DNA of 64,000 nucleotides from Heterobilharzia americana. Its lineage: Eukaryota > Platyhelminthes > Trematoda > Strigeidida > Schistosomatidae. The position numbers and the translations under genes are program-made. The notes beneath the pieces were generated by a model that saw only the letters and a list, made by a program, of their open reading frames with translations, did not search any database and was not told the origin of the DNA. How positions within the stretch are numbered: position 1 is the first letter of the stretch; each line of letters starts with the position of its first letter. Where the stretch lies: assembly GCA_944470555.2 (NCBI GenBank), contig OX104134.1, positions 48,854,691 through 48,918,690 of the forward strand, read 5' to 3'. Below are positions 20,692-33,600 of this stretch, piece by piece.

Positions 20692-23065
20692 TGAATCTGC
20701 TCAACTGCTTTTCCAAACACTCCACCCAGCCTTGTATTATTATTATATTATTTCTCCATTATGTACCTCTTACTGGAACATACATCTTCCGTAGCACGTC
20801 TCCATTTCACTCTGTTCTCTGAAGTATTTTGAACCTAGCTCCACGACTGCCCACAAGCTCTCATTTCCTCCTCACACGATCTCCTCCATTTCACCCTCAG
20901 ACACCCAACTCGTCGCTTCCCATTTGGTTTCCACTCGAGAGCCTGGTCTGATGCGTGATATCAGCCAGCCTGTCCCGGTCGCAGTTTTGAATCCAGCGCA
21001 TCCTTTAGTCTCTCCAGGATGATGCGGCTTAATATTTTGCTTGGGGTGGATAGGAGCATGATTCCGCGCCAGTTCTTGCAAAGACTTAGGTCTCTTTTCT
21101 TTGGGAGTTTGACAAGGTAGCCCTTCTTCTAATCACCAGGTACCTTTTCTCTCTTTCTCCCAGACCTTCTGCAATAGTGGTGTGAGCATGTCCACTGTTG
21201 TCCCTGTATCTGTTTTCAGTGCTTCTGTCGGAATTCCATCTGGTCCTGTTGCTTTCCCGGATTTCAGCAACTGTATGGTGTTCAGGATTTTGGCTTTTGT
21301 TGGAGGATTTGTGTTCACTGATAGTTCAGTGGCTGGGCTGCTGGTGGTATTTCTGGACGAGTTGCAGGTGGTGATGGTGGTCGATTCAAATGGTCGGCCC
21401 ATTGTTTCCTTTGTTTCTCCTCCTTGTTAACTAAGTTCCCTTCACTATCCTTCATTGGTTTCATCCGCGTTGATCTCTTCCCGGATAGTAACCTGGTTAT
21501 TTGATGTAGTGTTGTCAGGACTCTCCTACATGCTTCGTGTTCTGCTTCACTTGTCAGTGTGTCGTGGAAGTGTATTTTGTCTTTACGCTCACTCTTCTTC
21601 ACTTCTTTCTCCAATGTAGTGTTTTATAGGATGTGTTCAGTTCCTTTTTTCGATGTTCATCCTTGCACTGCACTGCACTGCACTAAATTACACTGGTCCG
21701 TCTTCTGTTTCACCATCTTCCTCTCCCTGCTCTATCGGCTCCCATGTATCCATCGAGATCCATTCCTTATCTTCTTTCCTCTTCCTTCCCAATAAGGTTA
21801 TGCAGGTTTCATTCCACATAGCTTTCAAAGAGTTCCAGTGTTCTTCCACACCCAATCCTTCAGGGATGTTGCTCAATGTCTCGCATTTTGTTCTGATGGC
21901 TGCCGTGAAGATTTCTTTTGTAGTTTCGTCCTTCAGTTAGTTTCTGTTCCGGGTGTTGAACTTGAACTGTAGTCTATCACCAACTTCTCTGAAGGCTTCC
22001 AACTAGATTTGGAAGGTTCCTTGCACTCGATGGTGAGTGGTGTGGTGCTACATCTGCTCGTCTTCGTGATCTTGTGTCCAGTAGACTGCGTCTCCACTTT
22101 CTTCACATTGAGATGAAGTCGATCTGATTTTTAGTGTAGTGTGTCCTGGTTTCTGGTGAAATCAACTCCATGTCGCTTTGTGAATATACTTGTGTTTGTA
22201 CACACTGTCTCCAATCACCAAATCGTTGAATGCCCAGAAGTCTGCAAACAGTTCTCCATTGTCACTCATTTCACCGAGTGCTTCTCGGCGCATGATGAGT
22301 TCTCTTCCTGTATTGTCCGCTCCCAGTTTGGCATTCATGTCATCTATTAGAATTTTGATGTCGTCAACTGGAGTGTAGTCTTGTCCATTACTGATTGCAG
22401 TTGTCTGTAGAATTAATCCTTCTCCTCTTGATCTGCATTATTTGTAGGTGCGTAGCGTAGCGTAGCATAGCATAGCATAGCATAGCATTGTACGATTGTG
22501 ACTTTCCTTCCTTTTGCGTTGAACCTTACTGTCATGATCCTGATGCTGGAGAAGATTGGTTGCCACTGCATGAGAGCCTTCGATGCTCTCAGGGACATCA
22601 TGATATCCACTCCAAAACTCAGTGTGCTCGTGGTTGTCGTCTGGGTGACAATATCGGAGTAGATTATTGACTCTCCAGTTGACAGTTGAGGGAGTCCACT
22701 TCCATTCCATCTGCTTTCGCAGATTCCTAACACTTCACTGCTATACCTCCTCATCTCTTTGGCAATCTGGACAGCCTTGCCAGTCAGCCTCAAACATTGT
22801 GAGGACATTCTATTTCCCCATCCTTACTTTTGCTTTAATCGAGAGAAGACACATCGGCGAATTGGCTTCCCGAACGCTTCCACCGACCGGCGTCATTTCG
22901 CCTCCCTGATTCCATGGAGGAATAAGTTTGTTTTCATTTTCTTTGTGCTTTGAAGTTTTTTTAGCGATTGGATTGGTTTTCCGGGGTAGTGTTGCTGGCT
23001 TTATGCCTAACCTTCCCTCTTTATAAAGGCTTAGTATCGACTAGTAACTGGTGAACTGTTTAACC
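20692..23065 (-). mobile_element. RTE LINE copy with 5' end, RT domain deleted (minus strand)
   Basis: The 5' untranslated region (about 23065-22815) is followed by the APE-type endonuclease: 'LTGKAVQIAKEMRRYSSEVL' and 'GICESRWNGSGLPQLSTGES' (22808-22690), then VTIVQCYA at about 22490. In-frame stops follow 'EEKD'. The linker and RT motif 1-2 continue to about 20970, where the RT catalytic core is deleted in exactly the same way as in 6275-8131. Inverted partner of that copy; its 5' part also matches 38680-39325. Confidence 0.9.
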
Positions 23066-23193
23066 AGTCTAGGTTAGATTAGATGATGAAAAGATGTTAT
23101 TCTAAATTTGCTGTTTTTACAGCACTGTAATTTACTATGATTTCTATATGACGTTATTAATTTGGTATAATGTCATTTGCGCTTGAATATGTA

Positions 23194-23194
<1 letters not shown>

Positions 23195-23237
<43 letters not shown>
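23195..23237. repeat. (TA)n microsatellite
   Basis: Alternating TA run in the intron before the exon at 23824. Confidence 0.95.
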
Positions 23238-23240
<3 letters not shown>

Positions 23241-23823
23241 TATGTACATATATATGTAACCTGTCGAAGAGATATTATTTTAATAGATACGCCATCTTAT
23301 GTCTTTCCTTCCGTATTCGGTATGTGTCGTTTTTATCTGTTCCAAACTTGTTTTCTGAAGGTTTTGTATTGCATCTTTATCAGTTATCTACCTACGTAAC
23401 TTTGTTATCTATACTTTGTTGAAGAAAACTAATGTTTTACATTAAACAGGCTAGCAGCGAGTTTGAAAGTTCGTCTCAGCATGTGACTATAAAACATAAT
23501 CGGAAACATAACGTGAGAGTTCCCTTCTGCTACATGGAGCATAAAAGTGTGTATGCCAGTTGACTTATACTTTCAAGCCTTGTTTTTTATTAGGATTTGA
23601 GGTACCCACTGTTAAAATTTTCAATCGAAATTTATGCGCTGTCCAACATTCTTCAACTTTGAGTAATTTTTGCCTCACTTTCATTTTGTTGAAGTCTCTG
23701 CAACTGTAAACTTTACGGTTCACAAATATAATAATAAAAGAAAAAAATTCTTCTCTTAACTGTCGTCTTTTAATTTTTAATTCATCATAACCTATCTGAC
23801 ACACATATTCCTCATTTCCTCAG

Positions 23824-23932
23824 CTTGCTTCATATTATTCTGTGGTGTTCGATGCCCGCAAATTGTGCAGGAAATGATATTAGACGAAATGAGGCATGAG
23901 AAATCTGCCCAAAGATTCAATGCAATATTAAG
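23824..23932 (+). CDS. UNC80: UNC80 orthologue, exon
   Basis: Acceptor 'atttcctcag|CT' and donor 'TTAAG|gtgagt'; phase 1 in, phase 2 out. With the G from the previous exon it reads 'ACFILFCGVRCPQIVQEMIL' then 'DEMRHEKSAQRFNAILR'. It aligns without gaps to the vertebrate block ACFFILASVKCPQAVSDIMV...EEASQRINAVLR (recalled, not searched). This is the first exon whose identity as UNC80 is clear from sequence alone. Confidence 0.95.
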
Positions 23933-25968
23933 GTGAGTTTCATTTGTATTTATGGCGTATCCCGTTAATTATCGGTATGAATTTCGGCAGTTATTTATGT
24001 TGCAGAATAGGTTTTTCTTCTAGAATTGTGAATGGTATCAGTCAGCAGAACACTACAACTATGCAAACGAACTACAGTCACTTGTTGGTATAAAGTTACT
24101 GATATATATTATGAATGCAGTCATAAAGTACGAAAACAACAATGACATACTGACTTGCTACCTCTAAGAGAATAGAGATATGGCGTATACATATAACAAG
24201 AAATGAGAATCAAAGACGGTTCTTCGTAGATATCTGATGACGTAGCGATAGTGAGTCGACAGGCATTAAATAGGCATTTTCGGTAATAGTTAAACAGAGC
24301 AATGCTTGATAAAATCTCACTATTTTTTGATTTTTCACCACCGTAGTGGGAAATATATATCGATTAGGTTTTTAAAACTGTAATGAATTGTCACTGAAAG
24401 TTTTCCTCGGGATATGTAATAAAATAATTTGATAGATCATATAAGAAACGATGTGAGAGGATAAACAGTGCATCACTAAGCTGTCTACTTTCTGCCAGAA
24501 TAGGTCTAGGCTGAAACACTAGCAAATATATTCTGATACATGAAAAGAGACCAAAACCACTCTTTTTATCACCTTGGCATGAACACAGGCAAAATTAGTG
24601 GAGTTAGAAAATCATATTATTTGGGGCTAGGAATCTAGCAGAGTTGTAAATCACGGTTTCAAATAGCCATTGCACTTCACGCTTTTCATAGTTTTATTGC
24701 TTGATGTAGATTTAATGAAATCATGATAAATGGTTAATTGAGTCATTAAGTTATTGGTGGGTTATAACAAGTGAGCGATGAGGTGTTCGGGTGTGGCTTT
24801 GATAACATACTGGCGAAATCAGTTTTCATTGGAATGGTTACCTCTTCAGTGAAGGTAAGCCGCTATAGTTAATCTGAATATTTCATATCGTGACCACCAA
24901 CCTACCATCAATTTCATGGTAGTTGCTATTTCAGAGTAATGACATCGTAGAAAGTAGTTAGCCTAGTAATCTTCATCTAAGCCAATTACTTACTTAGTCT
25001 GCAGTTATTCTGAATCTACTACTGGTAACACGTAAAAGAACTCCTAATCACTCATTTTGTGATACATGTTTTGTAGGTAAAAGTTTTTTATTTATCCATG
25101 TGGCAATTTTTCTGGTTAATTGTTGTCTTCTGACATGAGTTCAACTGGAAGTTTCGCATACAAAATTAAGACCTCATGAGCAGCCATCATGTAGCCACTT
25201 GATCTCATCAATTTGATAAATAAACACGCTTTCTATGGCGTCCATTTCTTTGTCATAACAGAATTTAGGAGTGCATTTATACCTCAGCAAGCGTATATTT
25301 CATAAACAGTTTACAGGCAAAATAAAACCCTAGTTGCTGAAAGTTATCAAAAGCCTTTCTCCAATTGTATAAGTGACTAGAATAAACCAAATGGTCTCAA
25401 GCAGAATTCTGATAAGATGATATTCCGTCATAGAAATGTTTCAAGCTGCTAAGAGGTGGTAAGAATGAAACGAAAGGAATTTCAGCATAAATGCTAGTCC
25501 CAACCTTTCGCGTGCTGGAACACTATAACAAATACCTGAAATTCGTTGAATTTGAAAAGCCTTTAGAAAGCATGCTTTTAAATACTTACAACTTTCTATA
25601 TAGGCTAAAAAGATATAGTGTATATTCGCGTGCAGAAAGCCTTCATTTGTTACGCTTGTTGATATTGGGTAGTGCACTGAGAGGTTTATAGCAGATGGAG
25701 TCTTTAAGTGTTGACTTGGAATTTGAAATATCTTCCTAAATACCCTTAATTTGTATTTCTACAGTAGGTGAAAGGTACTTGTCCTTTTATGTGTGTTTGA
25801 TTCCTTAAGATTACTGCGGAGAACTCATTTTCTTCAATAAGTTTCGTGATCTTTCTTTCAGTAATGATAAGTGCTAAAAAATTTCGTTTCCAAACCTATG
25901 AACTGTTAGATAAGTATCTCATTAGGTGTGGTGATTTTAAGTTTTCCATTTTTCGTATTGTTTTGTAG
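23933..25968. other. UNC80: unc80 intron, nothing recognised
   Basis: AT-rich intron without recognisable repeat families. The short open frames around 25441-25691 overlap on both strands and carry no motif. Confidence 0.5.
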
Positions 25969-26179
25969 ATTTAGAACGTTATGGTGTCATCGTTTTCATG
26001 TTTGGTCACGTCTTGAAAATAATGCACCGAATCAATTAAAAGTGCCACCACCATTTATTGAATTTGTCTTACCTTCCCCTACTTTGGGATACCCGGGCTT
26101 TGAAGCTCCAGATCCTGTCTGGCAAATCCGCAAAGGAACGTCGGCTGAAGAGGTTCAGCTGAAACAAAACGAAGCTACG
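25969..26179 (+). CDS. UNC80: UNC80 orthologue, exon
   Basis: Acceptor 'ttgttttgtag|A' and donor 'GCTACG|gtaagt'; phase 2 in, phase 0 out. The peptide 'FRTLWCHRFHVWSRLE' then 'VPPPFIEFVLPSPTLGYP' and 'APDPVWQ' matches the strongly conserved UNC80 block FRVLWRFRYQVWPRMEE...KIPPPSINFTLPSPVLGMP...DPPW. The Trp, Pro-Pro-Pro and LPSP landmarks are all kept. Confidence 0.97.
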
Positions 26180-27880
26180 GTAAGTAGTGTGAAGTCACTT
26201 TGCAGTGGTGTATATTCACTTTGACTAATTAAGTGAAGACTATATAAGACGACAAATGTGAATATCAGTCAGATCAAATCTGACAAGATTAGGGACTAAG
26301 AAAACTGGTAACAATAAAATTTGACAAAATAGATTAAAATGAATTAAAAAAGAACTAGTCGTAGTCATTAAGGTAAGCTATGTTCGAGTTGTTGAAATTA
26401 ACTATGCTAACTGTTCCTGCACACGGTCCCAACTTTCCAACTGTGTAACGTCATGGCTTCTGTGGTAGAATTAGGTGTATACATATACTTTTCATAAACT
26501 TGGTTTGATTTTGTAAATATTACCAAATGACGGTTTGTTGGCTTAATAATTGAAGTCAACTACATTTTGAAAGACCGATGAATTTGTGGTTCTGCATTAA
26601 GTTTTACCTGAAAAAATAAAGTTCTCTTGAATGCAGCGGCGAATGTTTTTCGACGAACACCTTAGCTAAATGAGAGTAGGCGAACACTTAAAAACACATT
26701 GAATTGGAAATTAGAGGTAATATTTCCTAACGTAAAGATAGACCGAAGGATGGCTGGTGTAGTCTATGCGTAGAGATGCTATGTAGAATGTTTTTCTCTT
26801 CAACTTTGTCAGAACGTCGTCTCAAAAATTACTCCTCAATCCCTAATTCTAATGTATAAATGCACTGGGTGTGAGTACTACTAGAATTTACGTTTGTTTT
26901 TTATTCTATGGGGTCTAAAATAGTGCGTCAGTACTCTGTTCCACATTGGTACTAAATCACATGAAAGTAAGTGGAATGCTTCAGTGCATGAGAAGTTTGG
27001 AGTAAAAGTAAACAAGTCTTGTACTTAGGTCCTATGCTTGAGGGAACTAATACTCTCTGAGTGTCGATGCTGAGTAACTCGGGTTTAAACCAGTGAATGA
27101 ATACTAGTTTTCCTATGGCTGTAGAAACACCTTCCCATTGGAAGCCAGCTAGCCTGAAACCTAAGTTCGAAGTCTCCTGACAATTGGTTCAATTTTAACA
27201 TAATCCGCTAAAATACAGTGCACCTCACTGTCGCCTCATTTAGCCTAGAGGTGATATTACAAACTTGATAGCTGGACTTCGATTAATGCTGAGCACTGCT
27301 AAGTCGGTCATCATCTAATGTCCAATCCATGTACGCTTAAGTGTCTTAGCGTATTACTAAATCTGCTGGTGAGGTAAGTCATTGACGTAACAAAACTTCA
27401 TATCTACTGATTAAAGTCTATAACCAGTCAGGTGTCTTTATTCTTGTAAAGGTCAAAGAATTTGTCTCACGATCTTCTTTCATGGAACACAAGTGCTGAA
27501 GATAAGGAGTACTCTACCAAAACTACATGTGCTACGTTAACTCATCATGTGTGAAAGGCCTGCTCATCAAGTCACGATATCATCATCTTCTAATTTCGAA
27601 TATATTGAGAATAATCAGCTAAAGACCAGTATCTTTGACGTAGCAGGAATTATTAATTAAATACATTTGATAAATGACTAGCGGTTAATTCTGAGCCCCA
27701 TCTATGCATACTCAAATTCTGTCTAAAACGAGTGCCAATATTACCCATCCAATTTATTCTGTAGTGTTACTGTACCAATAACAAGTATGAAAACTTCGAT
27801 AGGTTAAAATACATAATAATTTCAGTACTGATCAAGCATTCATTATGTATATCTGACTAATAATTTACCTTTTTTGATAG
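26180..27880. other. UNC80: unc80 intron with a SINE
   Basis: Intron holding a diverged hammerhead-family SINE at about 27040-27185. Nothing else is recognised. Confidence 0.5.
27040..27185 (+). mobile_element. diverged hammerhead SINE (third family)
   Basis: A B-box-like 'ctcgggtttaaacc' is followed by a tail whose 3' part ('agctagcctgaaacctaagt') aligns with the GAAA box and stem III of the copy at 63376-63408. The CUGANGA half is no longer recognisable, so it cannot be a ribozyme. Confidence 0.5.
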
Positions 27881-28076
27881 AAAACATTCGTTACAGCTTC
27901 AACATCAAGGCGCAAACAACAACAAGAACTACTAGCTCGTGCTATAGCCACGGAAACAATGCGAAGAAGAGAAGCAAGACAATCGTTTCACTTGACAACT
28001 TGTCCCGTTCTTGAACGTGCAGCTATTGAACCAGCTTTTAATAAAGAACATAGAGATGAAAGCAATATTGATGACA
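27881..28076 (+). CDS. UNC80: UNC80 orthologue, exon
   Basis: Acceptor 'ccttttttgatag|AAA' and donor 'GATGACA|gtgagt'; phase 0 in, phase 1 out. The peptide contains 'TSRRKQQQELLARAIATETM' and 'RREARQSFHLTTCPVLERAA', a basic, probably helical segment, then an acidic end. It corresponds to the vertebrate stretch AEHILKNLQQEEEKKRLGREAS...TAIPITQEACYEPT. Similarity is moderate, but position and phase agree. Confidence 0.9.
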
Positions 28077-28462
28077 GTGAGTTATAGATGAGTGTGTTTG
28101 TTTTATTAGTCAGTCGACATAAGTTACGTCTTCGAAATAGTCATATTTTATGGTGATAAGCTGTCACTAATATCATTTAGTTTCTCTTTAGCCATTACCT
28201 TGATGCTCTAAGCCTTAATATTGAGCTAAAAGCATATTACTAATTTTCTAGCCTAAATACCTGTGGTGGAGATTCGTATTTTACTTTGTGTTGTAGTTAT
28301 TAACATATAAAAACGCATAGTTGTTATATTGTAAGTAGAAACAAGGGTAAGTGTTGTTCGTAACTCGTCTTGTTTTGCATTCAGTAGATGATGTGTCAAA
28401 TCTGGTAATAAACAACGCTGATTTCCAATTAGAGGGACATATAATAAGCAAATGACCTAAAA

Positions 28463-28567
28463 GGGCACCTTAACAACTGAGATAACCAATTACGTGATTT
28501 ATGAAAAACCAACTTCCGAGCTGAAACTCCGGAATTTGATTGGTAATTTCACCAGTTGCTAGGGTCT
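28463..28567. mobile_element. short hairpin (MITE-like) element, copy 1
   Basis: The 105-bp segment has inverted ends: 'gggcaccttaacaactgag' at the left and 'ccagttgctagggtctcc' at the right, each followed inward by an 'ataaccaat'/'attggtaat' word. Two similar elements are at 36703-36818 and 37003-37116. No coding capacity. Confidence 0.55.
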
Positions 28568-29998
28568 CCATAAAGTCACTCATAATAAGCTATGATTTTG
28601 TAACATTTGAAACTTACATTGTAAGCTGTTAGTCATATAATGCTATAACAAGTCCAAAAGTTTTTATTTTCACTCATTATCGGCACATCCGTAGAAATCA
28701 TGACATCATCGACGAGAATGTTTGGTACAAAATATGTTTCATAAATTAATGCAGTGAGACTGATAAACTTATCCAACCGGTCATTACTGTGGTGATGGCC
28801 TGGAATATGAATCACTGCTTAAGTTAGTATCAAAGTTATGATTGCAGCTCATATGATTAATATTAGCCTGTCTGGGATCCAAACACGTCAGTTGTTACGA
28901 TGGCCTTTTTTAATTCAAATTTCCCATTTTATGGACTCTTTTGGTCACTTTGTTCACAATATCATAAGGGACATTATGCGAACGACAATTTGTCTCGGTA
29001 TCTTTATTTCTAATGCATCTACTTATTGGCTGTGGAAAACCATTCGTTCTGTAAACTATTGAGTAGTTGATCCCCTTTCAGTCTCATTATTTCGTAGATT
29101 ATCTCCGCAGTGATGAGAACAAGTAAGCAGAATGTCAACTTGACAAGCATGTCTGATTTAAAACCTAAAAGTAAATACTTGTAGATGTGCAATGGTGTTG
29201 TTATGAGTCTAGTTTATTGCAAATCTGATTTTCAATAATGCAGTTTGATAAATTTACTTCATTTTCGAAAAGTAACTTCATTATAAATATAAATGGCATT
29301 AGCAAGTCTAAAACATACTTTTGGATTCATAGATTAAACGTTTCTCCATCTCAAAAGCAGTTTCTTTTTACCACATTTGTCTTAAGGATTCAAATACTTA
29401 TCAGTCAATGCCAAAGTTTTTGGTATCTACTACTAAGGAACCGGAAATAAGAGTGAAAATGAATATCTCCAATTCCTATTAATTGTCTTAGTGACACTGA
29501 ATTCGTCCCAGACCTATTTTTTGTTGGCCTAACTGAAATAAACAAGAAATTTCACGTGTTTACAGTTCATTTCTAGTTTGTAAAGATGTGAAGAAACTTT
29601 TATATATCTGTTGACCATTAAGACGTTTATTTTATCACGGTTCAAACTGTGTCTATATAAGATGGATATCCTTAAATTAGTTGCGTATCTTTGTTTCACA
29701 TGAGTTATTTGGTTCCTAGTGTTTTTAATTTATTTGCCCTGATAAAAAGGAAATGATGGTCATAGCTCTGATATCTATTGCAATTACTCAGTAAAGCAAG
29801 CATAGTACTAGAGAAAGTTGGGTTTATCTCCTTGTGTTGCTGTAGTTTTTTATTCGTTATTGGGCATTTTAACTGAAGACATTAGCACTGAATTAATTGA
29901 ATGCACTTTCATTTTTGATTTATGTACGGTTAGAAAAGTTGTTTTTATTCTGTGAAATGAATAATTTGTTTTCGTGGATTCACTTTTCTGAGGTATAG
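28568..29998. other. UNC80: unc80 intron, nothing recognised
   Basis: AT-rich intron. Short open frames on both strands have no recognisable motif. Confidence 0.5.
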
Positions 29999-30196
29999 CA
30001 AATTCTGGTGGAGGTAATAGCGGGACAACTGGTGGACAGATAGGAGGGTCCAGTTCAATACAAGACGAATATACTGCAGCTGTTCGAAGGTTGAGTCTCG
30101 CACCAATTAATCGCACAGTACTCAATCAAGCTCGTAATTTATCTTGGCGTCAAAGTTCAATACCGTGGTTGAGAAATAGTGTAATTGCACATGACG
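29999..30196 (+). CDS. UNC80: UNC80 orthologue, exon
   Basis: Acceptor 'ttctgaggtatag|CA' and donor 'CATGACG|gtaatt' (a weaker donor with TAATT); phase 1 in, phase 1 out. After a Gly/Ser-rich start the peptide reads 'YTAAVRRLSLAPINR' and 'ARNLSWRQSSIPWLRNSVIA'. This matches the vertebrate ASRRLSVSPS...NYSFRRGSVWSVRSAVSA, a motif with a basophilic RRLS phosphorylation-type site conserved in both. Confidence 0.92.
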
Positions 30197-32254
30197 GTAA
30201 TTAAGCATACTGCTAGTTAAACCACTTTTTCCCTAGGTATTTATTTTTAATCGTGCACGATGTAACATCATCTAAATAGCTTGCAGAAACATTCTAAGGA
30301 AGTGTTTTGAATTTGAAGCATGATTCAAGCCTAGAGAGTTAGCATTAGTAGACTGATATTGAGAAAATCTAACTCAAACGTAATGAAAGTCAGTAGGGAT
30401 ATGCTAGATAATAATAATATATGGGCCGCATTCAATGAAGTAGTGCTTGGCATCAAATCAACAGATATTTTAATTGGATGGTAAATTAATCAATAATAAC
30501 CGGAGTCAAAGATTGTAATCAGTAATTTTCCAGTTTACATATTATCTGGTGACCGTCAGTACAGCTTTTAACAACAATGCCGAATAGCATTTTCACACCA
30601 GTAACTTCCCAGTGTTAAGGTTATATTATCTATTATAAAGTTTTCCGTCAATACATAGGTTTAGTACTACCAAGAATGAAACTGAGTACTAGAAACCAAT
30701 ACAAACTGTTAAAATAAAAGCAGTGTATTTTGACTGACTGCTTTCTGAACAGCTGATCACGTGCTGTTTTTCGATGTGTTTATCGTACCACTAAAAGAAT
30801 ACACTATCTAATATAAGCAAAAAGTAAACAAAGGTGTTGACATTACTCTCCTCACTATTATTTTTTAGAAATTTTCTACTCATGTTCGTCCGTGGTAATA
30901 TGAACTCATCATGGGTCGACGGCTGGTTTTATTTAAAATGCTTCTTAGCGTACACTCTCTTAAAGATTGTTCTGATCACTGACTGTAATCAGCCTATAAA
31001 CCACTATAAACTAGACATTACTGAATAGATATTTCGTGATATTTTCGTTCTTTTAATGCAATGGAGAGAATTTGAGTTTTGCAACAACTATCTAACCTTT
31101 GAATGACTATGGTGAAGTCCAGTATTCAGTTTAATTAATCTTTTCATATTGTTATTTGCGTCAAAAGTACATACTTACTTGAATTCAAAGTCATAAGCTG
31201 TCCAATGCTGAACAGATTTCTCAAATTGCAAGAACTAACTATCCAAATGTCAGATGGTTAGTTTTAGCTTAAGACGTAAACAAGACACATGTAAATTGCT
31301 TCAGTCCGATACTCTTGTCTTGTTGATAGTTCTGTTGTGGAGAATGTATCCAGCGTGATCCATCTTCGCTTATGCTTTTCTTCTGATTTTTTCTAGTCCC
31401 TTCACCTCTTACTGATTTCAGGGAAAACCCTTCGCTTGGCCTTTTACGTTGGGGAACTCAGGTTGTCTGGGATAACTCAGCTTCTACTCTTAGGTTTCAT
31501 TACCTCCTGTGTTTTACTTACTTATTGTTCCCTCTTATTCTTTTCTGAACCTCGGAAAAAAGACTATGCTGAATCGCATAGGATTTTGAAAGCTGTTAGT
31601 ATATCAGGTGGTATACCACTAACAGTGCTGATAAATGCGGTCATGGATAGGCATCTGAACTCTTGTTGACAGGTGGCCAAAACTATTGTATACGTTGACA
31701 GTCATTCTCTGCATCTGCATCTTTCTCCGTTTCTGTCCTCTGGGAAAACAAGAAGCAAATATATTAAACTCTACACATGTACAACTACATAGAAAAATCC
31801 AACCATATCACCTTATTTAGCTTGCCTATTGTGTGAAGAAAGTCATATTAGACATAGTCTTATCAATCAACTTTATAACAGTTATTATGAACTCGAAGTC
31901 ATTAAACATTTCTACAATCATGTTATTCTTTATTGTGTATGGCTAAATAGCACCATTGTTAATATATATATTTGAAATATGTTGTACAACGGGTAAACGG
32001 ATGCAATATCACATGCTGAGAATTATGTATTGTAAACATTATTATGGTTAAGAATAAAGCAAATATATTATTATATTATGTTAGAGTTCCTTCAAAGAAG
32101 TCAACATCTCAAACCATAACATGTTTTTTGTCTAGCTCTTCAGGATCTCTAGCGTTTTTAGAGAATAATTTTATCGAATAACACTTACTGCTTGTTATTG
32201 TTTTATCGTGTTGTGTTGTTTGTTAAAACTAATTATTTTTTATTGGTCATGCAG
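30197..32254. other. UNC80: unc80 intron, nothing recognised
   Basis: AT-rich intron. A 77-codon open frame at 31436-31669 encodes a hydrophobic peptide but has no homology I recognise, no good start context and no splice-consistent role. Confidence 0.45.
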
Positions 32255-32407
32255 ACGAAGATCGTTGGTTGAATGGATTTCATGCCTTATTTCCATCACA
32301 ACCACTCCAGCAAGCTCAACTGATATTCCCATCTGCTTTATGCTCTGCATCAGTTTCACTAATTCACTTGTTAGACGATACAGCAATTAATGAACATGGA
32401 ATAGCCG
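32255..32407 (+). CDS. UNC80: UNC80 orthologue, exon
   Basis: Acceptor 'tggtcatgcag|AC' and donor 'ATAGCCG|gtaagt'; phase 1 in, phase 1 out. The peptide 'QQAQLIFPSALCSASVSLIH' then 'LLDDTAINEHGIA' matches vertebrate PQAVFPACICAAVLPIVHLMEDGEVREDGVAVS. Confidence 0.95.
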
Positions 32408-32754
32408 GTAAGTCGGTTTTCATAAATTAACCATATCATTTGAAATGATCATGAAACTGATTACCTTTTTGTAAAGATCAAGTAAACTTTTACTGTAGTA
32501 GTTATTCCAAAAATTACGTTTAAGTTACTATATGACATTCTATGAAAAAATGTTTTTGCAACCTACAAAAATAAATCTCTGAAGTTTTTTTCTTTTACTG
32601 AACTATTTATTAGTTGATAGATCACTGGAGAGCGACCAGTTTCATGTTGTCTAGTCCTGAGTGCTGACTGAATTCTGTCGGTCATTTCACAGTGTATCTA
32701 CCCAGCTAGGAAGCTCGCCATCGCGATACACTTTGACGAGTGTTATTTGGTTGG

Positions 32755-32960
32755 AGACGATAGGCAGGAAGCCCTAAACCTGGGTTTCATTCCTGTTGGC
32801 ACTCGTTAGCAAGGGATATCTGTAACCTCAAGGGGACTGATGTGGCTGACTACAACGCTGGTGACCTTGGTTCAAATTTCCGAAGGGAACTCATCTCTCC
32901 TCAGGTTTCAGATAACTCTCGCTGACGAGTGTTAACTAGCACTAAACCGAAATCGAGGGT
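32755..32960. mobile_element. two hammerhead SINE pieces, head to head
   Basis: Bases 32755-32831, read on the minus strand, are the 3' part of the third SINE family ('cccttgctaacgagtgccaa', 'atgaaacccagg'). Bases 32832-32960 on the + strand are a fuller copy with B-box-like 'cttggttcaaatttc' and a core 'ctgacgagtgttaactagca'. In the + copy CUGACGA is intact (32929-32935) and stem II can still form, but GAAA has become UAAA. In the minus copy CUGANGA reads CUAACGA. Neither is expected to cleave. Confidence 0.6.
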
Positions 32961-33439
32961 TTTCAGCCGATTGCATTCAATAAACTAGCATCCGTCCAGA
33001 CAATGTTTTCAGTATGCTATGTCACAAATAGTAAACTGCAGATAGTATTTTTTTTCCGTTGCATATTGTCTGTTCTAAAACACAGCTATGCAAACGATGA
33101 AGTTGTTTAATTTGAATATAATTACTCAATATTTAGGGACTGATTTTGAAGAGGTCCTTCACCAAATTCTGATCAAAGATCTTGACGCATAAAGAGTCTT
33201 TGCTGACTAATAACTTTGGAGGAGGTTATTCTTCATTCTTGATTCGCTGAAAGTGGTGAGGAAAAGTGATCAATTTACAAAACTATTCGGTTATGAAGAA
33301 ACAGCTTACAATGAAATCCAAAGACTGCTTTCTGTAAAGAATGAATAATTCTCACCTAAGGCATTCAAAAATAGATGAACCGATTACCAAATGTTCTAGT
33401 CTTTCAAAGTACTCACTGATTTGATATCACTTCATGAAG

Positions 33440-33600
33440 GCATGCAAACCTCAAGACAGTTTTCACGTCAGTTGACATCAGTTGGAGAACAAATGGAAAC
33501 CTAAAAGTACTGGTTACTAATGAGTCTCATACTAGGACAAAACAGACCTCTAGTGCTTCCAGCTTTCCAATGATTCTACAACTGATATCCATCCGGAATG
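33440..33600 (+). mobile_element. hammerhead SINE fragment (second family)
   Basis: 'ctaatgagtctcatactagg' then 'acaaaacagacctctagtgc' matches the hammerhead portion of the SINE copies at 62640-63140. CUGAUGA is changed to CUAAUGA and GAAA to AAAA, so it is decayed. Confidence 0.55.

Noticed and set aside
31436..31669. Hydrophobic 77-codon frame that looks like a membrane peptide
   Set aside because: T-rich intron DNA readily yields hydrophobic frames. No acceptor/donor pair or known family supports it.
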